A model generated the notes under the pieces. That model did not search any database, was not told the DNA's origin, and saw nothing but the letters and a program-made list of their open reading frames with translations. From the NCBI RefSeq assembly GCF_000024865.1, contig NC_013595.1, positions 10,277,315 to 10,341,314 on the forward strand: a stretch of DNA of 64,000 nucleotides, written 5' to 3'. This DNA is from Streptosporangium roseum DSM 43021 (lineage in GTDB: Bacteria > Actinomycetota > Actinomycetes > Streptosporangiales > Streptosporangiaceae). The stretch's first letter is position 1; each line of letters opens with the position of its first letter. Both the position numbers and the translations under genes were made by a program. Positions 50,011-58,431 of this stretch are shown in pieces.

Positions 50011-50943
50011 ATGGACGTCCGGAATGTGATCATCATCGGATCGGGTCCCGCCGGTTACACGTCGGCTGTGTACTCTGCGCGTGCCGACCTCAAGCCCTTG
50101 ATCTTCGAGGGTTCGGTCACCGCCGGCGGCGCGCTGATGAACACCACCGAGGTGGAGAACTTCCCCGGCTTCCCCGACGGCATCATGGGCCCCGACCTCA
50201 TGGACAACATGCGCAAGCAGGCCGAGCGGTTCGGCGCCGAGCTGATCGCCGACGACGTGGTCGAGGTCGACCTGACCGTCACCCCCAAGGTCGTCAGGAC
50301 CGCCACCGACACCTACCACGCCAAGGCCGTCATCCTGGCCATGGGCTCCGGCTACCGCGAGCTGGGCGTGCCCAACGAGAAGCGCCTGTCCGGCCACGGC
50401 GTCTCCTGGTGCGCCACCTGCGACGGCTTCTTCTTCCGCGGCCAGGACATCGTGGTCGTCGGCGGCGGCGACACCGCCATGGAGGAGGCCATCTTCCTCA
50501 CCCGGTTCGCCGGCTCGGTGACCGTCGTGCACCGCCGCGACGAGCTGCGCGCCAGCAAGATCATGCAGGACCGCGCGTTCGCCAACGAGAAGATCCGTTT
50601 CGTCTGGGACAGCGAGGTCGCCGACGTCCTGGGCGAGTCCAAGGTCTCCGGGGTCCGCCTGCGCAACCTCAAGACCGGCGAGGAGAGCGAGCTCCCGGCC
50701 ACCGGCCTGTTCATCGCGATCGGCCACGACCCCCGCACCGAGCTCGTCAAGGGCCAGGTGGAGCTCGACGACGAGGGCTACATCAAGGTCGACTCCCCCT
50801 CCACGCGGACCAACCTTGACGGTGTCTTCGCCGCCGGCGACGTCGTCGACCACACCTACCGCCAGGCGATCACCGCCGCGGGCACCGGCACCGCCGCCTC
50901 GCTCGACGCCGAGCGCTGGCTGAGCGACCACGACGACAACTGA
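50011..50943 (+). CDS. trxB: Thioredoxin reductase
   Basis: 310 aa. FAD motif IIIGSGPAGYTSAVYSARA near the start, redox pair in WCATCDGFFF (C-x-x-C), NADPH motif VVVGGGDTAMEEA, and the FAD-binding end GVFAAGDVVDHTYRQAI. It reduces thioredoxin with NADPH. GGGAGAGG lies before tandem GTG/ATG codons (50008/50011); ATG is chosen. Followed after 36 bases by trxA; the sigM system upstream may regulate both. Confidence 0.97.
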   Translation: MDVRNVIIIGSGPAGYTSAVYSARADLKPLIFEGSVTAGGALMNTTEVENFPGFPDGIMGPDLMDNMRKQAERFGAELIADDVVEVDLTVTPKVVRTATDTYHAKAVILAMGSGYRELGVPNEKRLSGHGVSWCATCDGFFFRGQDIVVVGGGDTAMEEAIFLTRFAGSVTVVHRRDELRASKIMQDRAFANEKIRFVWDSEVADVLGESKVSGVRLRNLKTGEESELPATGLFIAIGHDPRTELVKGQVELDDEGYIKVDSPSTRTNLDGVFAAGDVVDHTYRQAITAAGTGTAASLDAERWLSDHDDN

Positions 50944-50979
50944 CACCAACAGCACCATCGGATAGGGAGAGCAGGAACC

Positions 50980-51303
50980 TTGGGCGCCATCAAGAACGTG
51001 ACCGACGCCAGCTTCGACGCCGACGTCCTCAAGAGCGACAAGCCCGTCATCGTCGACTTCTGGGCCGAGTGGTGCGGCCCCTGCCGCCAGGTCGCGCCGA
51101 TCCTGGAGGAGATCGCGAACGAGCAGGCCGACAAGCTGACCATCGTCAAGCTGAACGTCGACGAGAACCCGTCAACTGCCGGCAATTACGGCGTACTCCA
51201 GATTCCGACCCTGAACGTCTATAAGAACGGAGAGGTCGTGAAGCAGATCATCGGCGCCAAGCCGAAGGCCATGCTGCTCCGCGAGCTCGAGGGCATCATC
51301 TAG
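50980..51303 (+). CDS. trxA: Thioredoxin
   Basis: 107 aa. Active site FWAEWCGPCRQVAPILEEIA, cis-proline region IPTLNVYKNGE, ends LLRELEGII. TTG start with GGGAGAG upstream. Works with TrxB as the NADPH-thioredoxin system. A strong terminator follows. Confidence 0.98.
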   Translation: MGAIKNVTDASFDADVLKSDKPVIVDFWAEWCGPCRQVAPILEEIANEQADKLTIVKLNVDENPSTAGNYGVLQIPTLNVYKNGEVVKQIIGAKPKAMLLRELEGII

Positions 51304-51373
51304 GCCCCCTGCGGCCCGCGCACCCCACGGCGCACGCCGTACCACCCGCTTCCGAGCGGCACACCCACCCAGT

Positions 51374-51406
51374 GAAAGCCCCCTCGCCCGACGGCAGGGG
51401 GCTTTC
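51374..51406. terminator. Terminator after trxA
   Basis: GAAAGCCCCCT (51374-51384) and AGGGGGCTTTC (51396-51406) are exact inverted arms about 70 bases after the trxA stop. Confidence 0.8.
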
Positions 51407-51494
51407 GCGCGTCCTCCAAAGGGAGTCCATACCAGGCCCAGATGAGCCATAGCGCCTCTCCGGGCGGAGCCGCGGGCCCGGGAGCCCGGGGCCG

Positions 51495-52115
51495 TCAGAC
51501 GGGCCGTAGCGCTCTCTCAGGGCTCATTGAGCCCAGCAGTCTCTCCAGCGCCACCTCGACGTCCTCCCGCCACGACACGGCGGTCTTGAGCTCAAGGCGG
51601 AGCCGGGGGAAGCGCAGATGCGGCCGGACCGTCTTGAACCCCACGGAGAGCAGGTAGTCGGCGGGCATCAGGCACGCCCCCGGCTGCTCCCACTTCAGGT
51701 CGCCGAACGCCTCGATCGCCCGCACCCCGCGCCGGGTCAGATCCTTGGCCACGCCCTGGACCAGCATCCGGCCCAGGCCACCGCCGGAGAACTCGGGGAC
51801 GATGTGCGCGGTCATCAGCAGCACGGCGTCGGCGCTGACCGGCGAGGTCGGGAAGGCCACCGAGCGCGGCACGTAGTGCGGCGGCGCGTAGAGCACGAAA
51901 CCGGCCGCCACGCCGTCCACATAGACGATCTTGCCGCAGCTCCCCCACTCCAGCAGGGTGGACGAGATCCAGGCCTCTTTCTCCAGCCCCGGATCACCGA
52001 CCTCGACGGCCCGGTTCCCGTTCACGGGATCCAGCTCCCAGAAGACGCACCGGCGGCAACGGCGCGGCAGGTCGTCGAGATTGTCGAGTGTGACGTTTGC
52101 CAGCCGACGCGACAC
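51495..52115 (-). CDS. GNAT-family N-acetyltransferase
   Basis: 206 aa. A GNAT core with the acetyl-CoA loop VPEFSGGGLGRMLVQGVAKD (R/Q-x-x-G-x-G/A type) and the following helix. The N-terminus VSRRLANVTLDNLDDLPRRC with the Cys pair RRCRRCVFWELDP is recurrent in actinobacterial members next to parB. GTG 52115 begins that conserved part; upstream codons lie in unconserved sequence. Convergent with trxA. Substrate unknown. Confidence 0.85.
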   Translation of the reverse strand: MSRRLANVTLDNLDDLPRRCRRCVFWELDPVNGNRAVEVGDPGLEKEAWISSTLLEWGSCGKIVYVDGVAAGFVLYAPPHYVPRSVAFPTSPVSADAVLLMTAHIVPEFSGGGLGRMLVQGVAKDLTRRGVRAIEAFGDLKWEQPGACLMPADYLLSVGFKTVRPHLRFPRLRLELKTAVSWREDVEVALERLLGSMSPERALRPV

Positions 52116-52318
52116 CTGTTGGCCCCAATCCTGGCGAGACGAGTGCAAGCCATGGCGAAAAACGCGCGAAAACGGCGTCTCCAGCTGGCATCGTAGCTCA
52201 GTGAGGGCCCTGGTTTCAGGGTGTCCCGTCCCCCCACGCAGACGACAATAGCCACTGACGTACCCTGGTTTCTCTAAGCATGAGCACCTTGTGCTCCACA
52301 TAATCTAGGAGGTGGACC

Positions 52319-53644
52319 GTGCCCCAAGAGTCAGATCACGGTCAGACCGTCGCGGCCCAAGGCTCCCGCATCGACGCCTACGTCGACCGGTACGCCGCAC
52401 GAGCTACCGGGATGGTCGCCTCCGAGGTTCGAGCTCTTTTCGCCGTCGCGTCGAGGCCCGAGGTGGTCTCGCTCGCCGGTGGCATGCCGTACGTCACGGC
52501 ACTCCCCCTCGACACCGTGGGGGAGCTCGTCGCCGATCTGGTGGCCCGCCGGGGCCCGGTCGCCCTGCAGTACGGCTCCGGCCAGGGCGACCCGCACCTG
52601 CGCGAGCAGATCTGCGACGTCATGCGCATGGAGGGGATCGAGGCCAACGCCGACGACGTCGTGGTGACCGTCGGTTCGCAGCAGGCACTCGACCTGATCA
52701 CCCGCATCTTCATCGACCCCGGCGACGTCATCCTCGCCGAGGGGCCCTCCTACGTGGGCGCGCTGGGCACCTTCTCCGCCTACCAGGCCAAGGTCATCCA
52801 CATCGCCATGGACGACGAGGGGATCATCCCCGAGTCGCTCGCCCAGACCATCTACGCCCTCAAGACCGCGGGCAGCCCGATCAAGTTCCTGTACACCATC
52901 CCCACCTTCCAGAACCCCGCCGGAGTGACGCTCAACGTGGCGCGCAGGCAGCAGGTGCTGGACATCTGCCAGCGAGCCGACGTGCTGATCGTCGAGGACA
53001 ACCCGTACGGCATGCTCGGCTTCGACGGTGAGCCCATGCGGGCGCTGCGCGCCGACAACGCCGACGGCGTGGTCTACCTCGGCTCGTTCTCCAAGACCCT
53101 GGCCCCCGGTTTCCGGGTCGGCTGGGCGCTGGCCCCGCACGCCATCCGCGACAAGCTGGTGCTCGCGATGGAGTCTGCGGTCCTGTCCCACTCCTCCTTC
53201 ACCCAGCTCGCCGTCGGGCAGTACCTCGCCACCCAGCCGTGGCGTGAGCAGATCAAGACCTTCCGGGAGCTCTATCGCGAGCGGCGGGACGCCATGCTCA
53301 GCTCGCTTGAGGCCCTCATGCCCGCCGACTTCACCTGGACCCGCCCCAGCGGCGGTTTCTTCGTCTGGGCCACCCTGCCCGAGGGGCTCGACTCCAAGGC
53401 GCTCCTGCCACGCGCGGTCTCCGAGCGGGTGGCCTTCGTCCCGGGCACCGGCTTCTACGCCGACGGCGGCGGTGCGCGGCACATGCGGCTGTCCTACTGC
53501 TACCCGGAGCCCGACCGCATCCGCGAAGGCGTCCGCCGCCTGGCCGGAGTGATCGAGCAGGAGCTGCGGCTGCGCGACACGTTCGGCACCGGCTCCTCTC
53601 CCGACCACATCGGAGTGGACACCCCGGGGCCGGATCTCGCCTGA
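52319..53644 (+). CDS. PLP-dependent class I/II aminotransferase (2-aminoadipate/LysN-like)
   Basis: 441 aa. Fold type I aminotransferase of the MocR-core/LysN type: PEVVSLAGGMPYVTALPLDT, LQYGSGQGDPHLREQICDVM, VTVGSQQALDLITRIFIDPG, TIPTFQNPAGVTLNVARRQQ, VEDNPYGMLGFDGEP and the PLP lysine in YLGSFSKTLAPGFRVGW. There is no N-terminal DNA-binding domain. A textbook GGAGG ribosome site precedes the GTG. Located between a divergent GNAT gene and a Ddl-like gene. Substrate unresolved. Confidence 0.9.
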   Translation: MPQESDHGQTVAAQGSRIDAYVDRYAARATGMVASEVRALFAVASRPEVVSLAGGMPYVTALPLDTVGELVADLVARRGPVALQYGSGQGDPHLREQICDVMRMEGIEANADDVVVTVGSQQALDLITRIFIDPGDVILAEGPSYVGALGTFSAYQAKVIHIAMDDEGIIPESLAQTIYALKTAGSPIKFLYTIPTFQNPAGVTLNVARRQQVLDICQRADVLIVEDNPYGMLGFDGEPMRALRADNADGVVYLGSFSKTLAPGFRVGWALAPHAIRDKLVLAMESAVLSHSSFTQLAVGQYLATQPWREQIKTFRELYRERRDAMLSSLEALMPADFTWTRPSGGFFVWATLPEGLDSKALLPRAVSERVAFVPGTGFYADGGGARHMRLSYCYPEPDRIREGVRRLAGVIEQELRLRDTFGTGSSPDHIGVDTPGPDLA

Positions 53645-53822
53645 CACCTTCCCCGGCAGGCGCCTCCAGGCGGAGGCGCCTGCCGACATGGGATCACTCG
53701 GGTGCACACCGACGCGGCGAGTTGCCGTACGGTGATTTCCGGCGTCGTTGTGCGGCGAACACCCCGGTCGTGGTGAGAGCCCCTCATTGGCTCGGCGCGG
53801 GCAGCAAAGAGAGGTATTTCGG

Positions 53823-54779
53823 GTGAGTGATCTGGGCTACGTGCTCGTCCTGGCAGGCGGACTGTCTTACGAGCGGGAGGTGTCCCTCCGCTCCGGCCGC
53901 CGGGTGAGCGAGGTGCTGCGCACGGCGGGGATCGTCGTGGAGACCCGTGACACCGACGCCTCGCTCGTGCCCTCCATACTCGCCGACCCGCCGGACGCGG
54001 TCTTCGTCACCCTTCACGGCGGGGCCGGTGAGGACGGCGCCATCCGCTCGGTGCTCGAACTCCTCTCCGTCCCCTATGTCGGCGCCGGCCCCGACGCCTG
54101 CCGGGTGGCCTTCGACAAGCCCACCGCCAAGACGGTCGTCCGCTCCGTCGGGCTGCGCACCCCCGACTCGGTGACGCTCCCCAAGGAGACCTTCCACGAC
54201 CTCGGCGCCTCCACGGTGCTGACCCGCATCGTGGAGCGCCTCGGTCTCCCCCTGTTCGTCAAGCCCTCCCGCGGCGGCTCCGCGCTCGGCGCGTCGATCG
54301 TCCGTGCCGCCGAGGACCTCCCCGCCGCCATGGTCGGCTGCTTCGCCTACGGTGACACCGCGCTGATCGAACGCTGCATCGAGGGTGTCGAGGTGGCCGT
54401 CTCCGTGGTCGATCTCGGCGGCGGCCCGATGGCCCTGCCCCCCGTGGAGATCGTTCCCGACAAGGGCGTCTATGACTACGCGGCCCGCTACACCGCCGGC
54501 CACACCGAGTTCTTCGCCCCAGCCCGCCTGTCCCCCGAGGCCGCCGCCGCCTGCGCCGAGATGGCCGTGACCGCGCACACCGCCCTCGGCCTCCGTGACA
54601 TCTCCCGCACCGACCTCATCGTCGACGGGGACGGCCTCCCCCATTTCCTTGAGGTCAACGTCGCCCCCGGCATGACCGAGACCTCCCTTCTCCCGATGGC
54701 CGTCGAGGCCGCCGGCGACGACCTCGGCACCCTCTGCCGCGTCCTGCTGGAGCAGGCCGCCGCCCGCGGCGCCGCCTGA
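53823..54779 (+). CDS. D-alanine-D-alanine ligase family protein (ATP-grasp)
   Basis: 318 aa. Ddl signatures: LAGGLSYEREVSLRSGRRVS, FVTLHGGAGEDGAIRSVLEL, GAGPDACRVAFDKPTAK, KPSRGGSALGASIV (the nucleotide loop, GGSALG where GSSxG is usual) and FLEVNVAPGMTETSLLPMA. Ddl joins two D-alanines for peptidoglycan; an actinobacterial cell usually has a housekeeping ddl elsewhere, so this may be a second ligase or a relative with another acceptor. The GTG at 53823 follows GAGAGG and starts the conserved part. 178 bases after the aminotransferase. Confidence 0.88.
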   Translation: MSDLGYVLVLAGGLSYEREVSLRSGRRVSEVLRTAGIVVETRDTDASLVPSILADPPDAVFVTLHGGAGEDGAIRSVLELLSVPYVGAGPDACRVAFDKPTAKTVVRSVGLRTPDSVTLPKETFHDLGASTVLTRIVERLGLPLFVKPSRGGSALGASIVRAAEDLPAAMVGCFAYGDTALIERCIEGVEVAVSVVDLGGGPMALPPVEIVPDKGVYDYAARYTAGHTEFFAPARLSPEAAAACAEMAVTAHTALGLRDISRTDLIVDGDGLPHFLEVNVAPGMTETSLLPMAVEAAGDDLGTLCRVLLEQAAARGAA

Positions 54780-55317
54780 CCCCACGTCCCCGGATCGCCC
54801 ACGATCTACGGAAGGGACGCGCCGCCCCCGAGGGACACGCCGAACCCGTACGCCGCGCCCCCGGTGCACCCGGCAGACCCATACGCCGGACGCCCTCGGC
54901 GCACCCGGCAGAGCGCACCGGGTGCGCATACGACAGACACGCACCCGGTGCGTACGGCGGACGCGCCAGGTGCATGCGCGGCGGACCTACGATGGGCACG
55001 GCGGATTCATACGGCGAGGACGGCGAGCGGGCACGGCGAATCCATACAGCGGGGACGGCGAGCGGGCACGGCGAATCCATACGGCGAGGACGGCGAGCGC
55101 GCTCGGCGCACGCACAACGGATGCCCTGGCACACACGCCCACCCGGCACACGCACAGCGGACGCCCTGGCACACACGCCCACGGCGCACGCACAGCGGAC
55201 CCACCGGCTGCGTATGGCGGACCCACCCGGTGCGCGTACGGCAGGCCCCGGTGTGCGTACGGCGGGCGCGTCCAGTGTGTAGATCGGCGGCGAGGGCCGC
55301 TCACCTAGGCTGGTCCT
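54780..55317. repeat. 538-bp gene-free stretch with two tandem-repeat families
   Basis: Three 35-base units with the core GCACGGCGAATCCATACGGC begin at 54996, 55031 and 55066. They are followed by about two and a half copies of a ~40-base unit starting ACGCACAGCGGACGCCCTGG (55110, 55150, 55188). The rest is built of shorter GTACGGCGGAC-like echoes. Open frames here are by-products of the repeats. The end contains the promoter of the next gene. Confidence 0.75.
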
Positions 55318-55320
55318 GTG
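55306..55320 (+). promoter_or_regulatory. -10 element TAGGCT and leaderless start of the threonine aldolase gene
   Basis: TAGGCT at 55306-55311, then 6 bases, then GTG at 55318; no ribosome site. Confidence 0.5.
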
Positions 55321-56376
55321 CTGACTCCCACTCCCTTCCCCAAGAGCTTCGCCAGCGACAACCACGCGGGCGTGCACCCCGCGGTGCTCGCCGCCGTCGT
55401 CGAGGCCAATACCGGAGACGCCCCTGCCTACGGGGATGACATCTGGACCCGGGCGGCAGAGGACGCCTTCCGCGCCGAGTTCGGCGCCCAGGCGACCGTC
55501 TACCCCATGTTCAACGGCACCGGCGCCAACGTGGTGGGGCTGGGCCTCGTGCTGCGTCCCTACGACGCCGTGCTCTGCCCTGACACCGCCCACATCAACA
55601 GCAACGAATGCGGTGCCGTGGAACGCGTGCTCGGCACCAAGCTGATCCCCCTTCCCACGGGCAACGGCAAGATCACTGTGGACGACATCCGCGGCCAGCT
55701 CTCCGCACTGGGCAACACGCAGCGCTCCCAGCCTCGCGTCATCTCCATCTCCCAGGTGACCGAGTGCGGTACCTGCTACACCGCCGACGAGATCGCCGAC
55801 CTGGCGGAGTTCGCTCACGCCCGTGGTCTCTTCCTCCACATGGACGGTGCTCGCCTGGCCAACGCGGCGGCCGAGCTCAACTGCTCGATGCGTGCGCTCA
55901 CCACCGACGTGGGGGTGGACCTGTTCAGCTTCGGCGGGACCAAGAACGGCGCCATGGGCGCGGAGGCGCTCGTCATCCTCAACCCCGAGCTGGACGCTCC
56001 GGCGCTGTTCCTCCGCAAGCAGGGCATGCAGCTCGCCTCCAAGATGCGCTTCGTCTCCGCTCAGCTGACTGCGCTCCTCACCGGTGACCTCTGGCGTGAG
56101 AACGCCGCTCATGCCAACGCGATGGCCCACCGGCTGGCCGACGGCGTCGCCGACCTCCCCGGCCTCTCGCTCCGCTATCCCGTCCAGTCCAACGCCGTCT
56201 TCCCAGCTCTCCCGGAGAAGGCGATCGCGGAGCTCCAGCAGCGTTACCTCTTCCACGTCTGGGACGCGGACGAGAACGTGGTGCGGTGGGTGACGTCCTT
56301 CGACACCACGCCCGAGCACGTCAACACGTTCATCTCCGACATCCACCTCGCTGTCCGCGCGGCGATCGACGGCTAA
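55318..56376 (+). CDS. Threonine aldolase/beta-eliminating lyase family protein
   Basis: 352 aa. PLP enzyme of the low-specificity L-threonine aldolase type: FASDNHAGVHPAVLAAVVEA, GDAPAYGDDIWTRAAEDAFR, MFNGTGANVVGLGLV, DTAHINSNECGAVERVLGTK, LFLHMDGARLANAAAELNCS and the PLP lysine in LFSFGGTKNGAMGAEALVI. It cleaves threonine or allo-threonine to glycine and acetaldehyde. GTG start, likely leaderless. Followed by 1 kb of repeats with parS sites. Confidence 0.93.
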   Translation: MLTPTPFPKSFASDNHAGVHPAVLAAVVEANTGDAPAYGDDIWTRAAEDAFRAEFGAQATVYPMFNGTGANVVGLGLVLRPYDAVLCPDTAHINSNECGAVERVLGTKLIPLPTGNGKITVDDIRGQLSALGNTQRSQPRVISISQVTECGTCYTADEIADLAEFAHARGLFLHMDGARLANAAAELNCSMRALTTDVGVDLFSFGGTKNGAMGAEALVILNPELDAPALFLRKQGMQLASKMRFVSAQLTALLTGDLWRENAAHANAMAHRLADGVADLPGLSLRYPVQSNAVFPALPEKAIAELQQRYLFHVWDADENVVRWVTSFDTTPEHVNTFISDIHLAVRAAIDG

Positions 56377-56464
56377 CCGGAGCTCCTCGGGTGAGGCCAT
56401 CGGCAGAAGAGAAGGTCGCCGCCCCCGGAGCGGACGGACCAGCGATCACCACACGGCGAATCCA

Positions 56465-56480
56465 CGTTTCACGTGAAACA
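56465..56480. promoter_or_regulatory. parS site (15/16)
   Basis: CGTTTCACGTGAAACA, one base off the ParB target TGTTTCACGTGAAACA. Opens the degenerate array. Confidence 0.85.
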
Positions 56481-56994
56481 GAGGGCCCGGCTTGCGGGCG
56501 GACCATGCTCCGCGCAGACGGAAGCTCCAGCTCCAGACGGGTCCTACTCCACGTGAACCAGAGGGCTCGGCGTGAAACAGAGGGCCCGGCGTGAACCAGA
56601 GAGTCCGGCTTGCGGGCGGTCCGCGCTCCACGCGGACAGGAGCCCTAGCTTCCAGACGGGCCGTGCTCCACGTGAACCAGAGGGCTCGGCGTGAACCAGA
56701 GGGCCCGGCTTGCGGGCGGTCCGCGCTCCACGCGGACGGGAGCTCTGGCTCCGTAAACGGGCTGTGCTTCATGTGAACCACAGGCTCGACTTCCAAGCGG
56801 TCCAGGCTCCGTGTGAACAGAGGCACAGCTTCCAGGCGGGCCGCGTTCCTGAATCAGAGGGTCCGGCTTCCAGACGAGCCGCGCTTTGTGTGGACAGAGG
56901 GCGCCGCTTCCGGGCGGGTCATGGCTTTACGGGAAACGGCGACTCCTCGGTCTGGTCGATGCCTCCGACATGGAGGTCTCGCCTTCGCGCGCTA

Positions 56995-57010
56995 CGTTTC
57001 ACGTGAAACA
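56995..57010. promoter_or_regulatory. parS site (15/16)
   Basis: CGTTTCACGTGAAACA, same variant as the site at 56465. Confidence 0.85.
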
Positions 57011-57144
57011 GTCGCCCGTCCTCCTGGCGTCCACCTTCGGAGCAGGGGCGCTGACCTTCCGGGCGGGCTGGATTCCACATGACCAATCGGGTCTTCCCCG
57101 GGGAGGTGCGGTCAGTGCAGAGAGCTCAGCCTTCCACGCGCCGC

Positions 57145-57160
57145 TGTTTCACGTGAAACA
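57145..57160. promoter_or_regulatory. parS site (perfect)
   Basis: TGTTTCACGTGAAACA, exact, centred in a 30-base palindrome (57138-57167). Confidence 0.93.
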
Positions 57161-57377
57161 GCGGCGCCCTCTCCAGACTTGCGCGCTCAGAACGGAGGGT
57201 GTGCGCACTCGGAACGGAGGGAGCGAGGGTGAGGAGGGCGCGAGCGAGTATGGCCGGGGCGCTCCGGTGAATCCGCGAGTCGGAGCGGCGGGACTTGGGA
57301 GTCGTCCTGTCCGGCCCGCTCCGGCAAGCGCGGGCGCATCAATCTCGGCACCGCCGCGACGCTCCCCACCGACTCGG

Positions 57378-58157
57378 TCATGAATCCAGGAACGGCAGGA
57401 CTGTGGCAGCCAGCCCGGGTGCCGTCAGGATGTCGTAGTGCGTGGCGCCGGGCAGGACCGCCAGCCGGGCGATCGAGCGGCCTGCCCCGTCCCATCCCGC
57501 GTCCCGCAGCCCTCCGCCCAGCAGCCCGTAGAACTCCATCATGTGCTCGGGGCGTACCGCGTCAGCGTCACCGAAGACCAGCAGGGCCGGAGCGGTGATG
57601 GACGATATCTCGGCAGACCAGTCGTAGTCCTGCTTCTTCAGCTCGGCTATCTTGCCGATCAGCACCGGCCAGTCCTGCGGCCTCGGCGCGAGCCGGGAGT
57701 AGAGCTCGTAGATCGGGGAGTGCTTCATCGCCTCGGCGGTCTCGGCGCTCATCCGGTCCATCGCCGCCACGACCTCCGGATGCCATCCAGCCCGCTTGAA
57801 CGGGGTGGAGACGAGCACAAGTCGACGGACGGCATGGGGGTGCTGGACCGTGGCGCGCAGGGCGACATCCGCTCCCAGGGAGTAGCCCATCATGTCGGCC
57901 CGTGCCAGGCCGAGGTGCTTGATCAGAGCGACGATGTCGTCGGCCATCAGCTCCGGACGCAGCGGGCGGTCGACATCCGCCGTGCGCCCGTGGCCCTGCA
58001 GATCTACCAGGATGACCCGCCGCCTCTCCGCCAGCGCCGGCAGGATGGGCGCGAACATCTCGCCCGCGCCGATACCACCGTGCAGCAGCACCAGGGGCTC
58101 GCCGGAACCGTGCTCCTCGAAGTACAGGGACAGCCCGTTGACCTCCGCGTAGCTCAT
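57378..58157 (-). CDS. Alpha/beta hydrolase
   Basis: 259 aa. Oxyanion-hole block LVLLHGGIGAGEM, nucleophile elbow MMGYSLGADVALR (Ser in GYSLG), acid in LLVFGDADAVRPEH, and catalytic His in LPGATHYDIL. Could be an esterase, epoxide-hydrolase or haloperoxidase-type enzyme; substrate unreadable. The ATG at 58157 follows GAAAGGTG. It lies downstream of parB on the same strand, separated by a palindrome that contains parS. Confidence 0.88.
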   Translation of the reverse strand: MSYAEVNGLSLYFEEHGSGEPLVLLHGGIGAGEMFAPILPALAERRRVILVDLQGHGRTADVDRPLRPELMADDIVALIKHLGLARADMMGYSLGADVALRATVQHPHAVRRLVLVSTPFKRAGWHPEVVAAMDRMSAETAEAMKHSPIYELYSRLAPRPQDWPVLIGKIAELKKQDYDWSAEISSITAPALLVFGDADAVRPEHMMEFYGLLGGGLRDAGWDGAGRSIARLAVLPGATHYDILTAPGLAATVLPFLDS

Positions 58158-58366
58158 CGCATCACCTTTCTCACGATCATCGAGGAGACGGGCCGTAGCG
58201 ACCGTCAAACGTATCGATCACCCCCGTACTATCACCCGCGCCCGACACGGTGGCGCCCGAGCTGTCTGACCGGAGAGACATCCGCCCAACGGGCATACGG
58301 ACGGCCAGGCACCTTCCTGGGCGCGCGACGCGCAGTCTCCGGTTCAACCCCCGGGGTAAAACGGAA

Positions 58367-58402
58367 GCGGTCTCCCTGTTTCACGTGAAACAGGGAGACC
58401 GC
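58367..58402. terminator. 36-bp perfect palindrome with central parS, 30 bases after parB
   Basis: The halves 58367-58384 and 58385-58402 are exact reverse complements. The central 16 bases (58377-58392) are the exact parS TGTTTCACGTGAAACA; the outer GCGGTCTCCC/GGGAGACCGC extends the arms well past what ParB reads. By position it follows the parB stop, as a terminator would, and precedes the hydrolase gene. Double use as parS and terminator is inference. Confidence 0.6.
58377..58392. promoter_or_regulatory. parS site (perfect)
   Basis: TGTTTCACGTGAAACA, exact; the centre of the 36-base palindrome at 58367-58402. Confidence 0.93.
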
Positions 58403-58431
58403 CCGTGGGTGTCTACTCATGCGTGAGGTGA

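Larger units (their letters stand above)
56377..57377. repeat. 1-kb gene-free region: parS-seeded degenerate tandem array
   Basis: From 56465 to about 56940, ~40-base units recur with the pattern TTCACGTGAAACAGAGGG, then CCGGCTTCCGGGCGGGCC, then GYGCT. Each begins with a parS-like core in various states of decay: CCACGTGAACCAGAGGG (56549, 56668), GCGTGAAACAGAGGG, GCGTGAACCAGAGGG, CATGTGAACCACAGG, GTGTGAACAGAGG. Further weaker copies continue to 57160. Three good parS sites lie inside (56465, 56995, 57145). 57161-57377 holds nothing recognisable. No protein-coding gene is credible here. Confidence 0.75.

Noticed and set aside
52282..52296. GAGCAC-N3-GTGCTC as an operator of the aminotransferase gene
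   Set aside because: A 6-base palindrome near the promoter, but too short and without a second copy or a nearby regulator to support it.
54864..55439. Open frames with repeated TADALAHTP or RIHTAGTASG peptides
   Set aside because: They are produced by the tandem DNA repeats, exist in several frames and on both strands, and have no ribosome site.
54780..57377. CRISPR array
   Set aside because: The repeats are tandem and degenerate, with no constant repeat separated by unique spacers, and there are no cas genes.
56446..57383. Several 60-165-codon frames in the parS array
   Set aside because: Same reason: repeat-derived, in competing frames, with no conserved domain.
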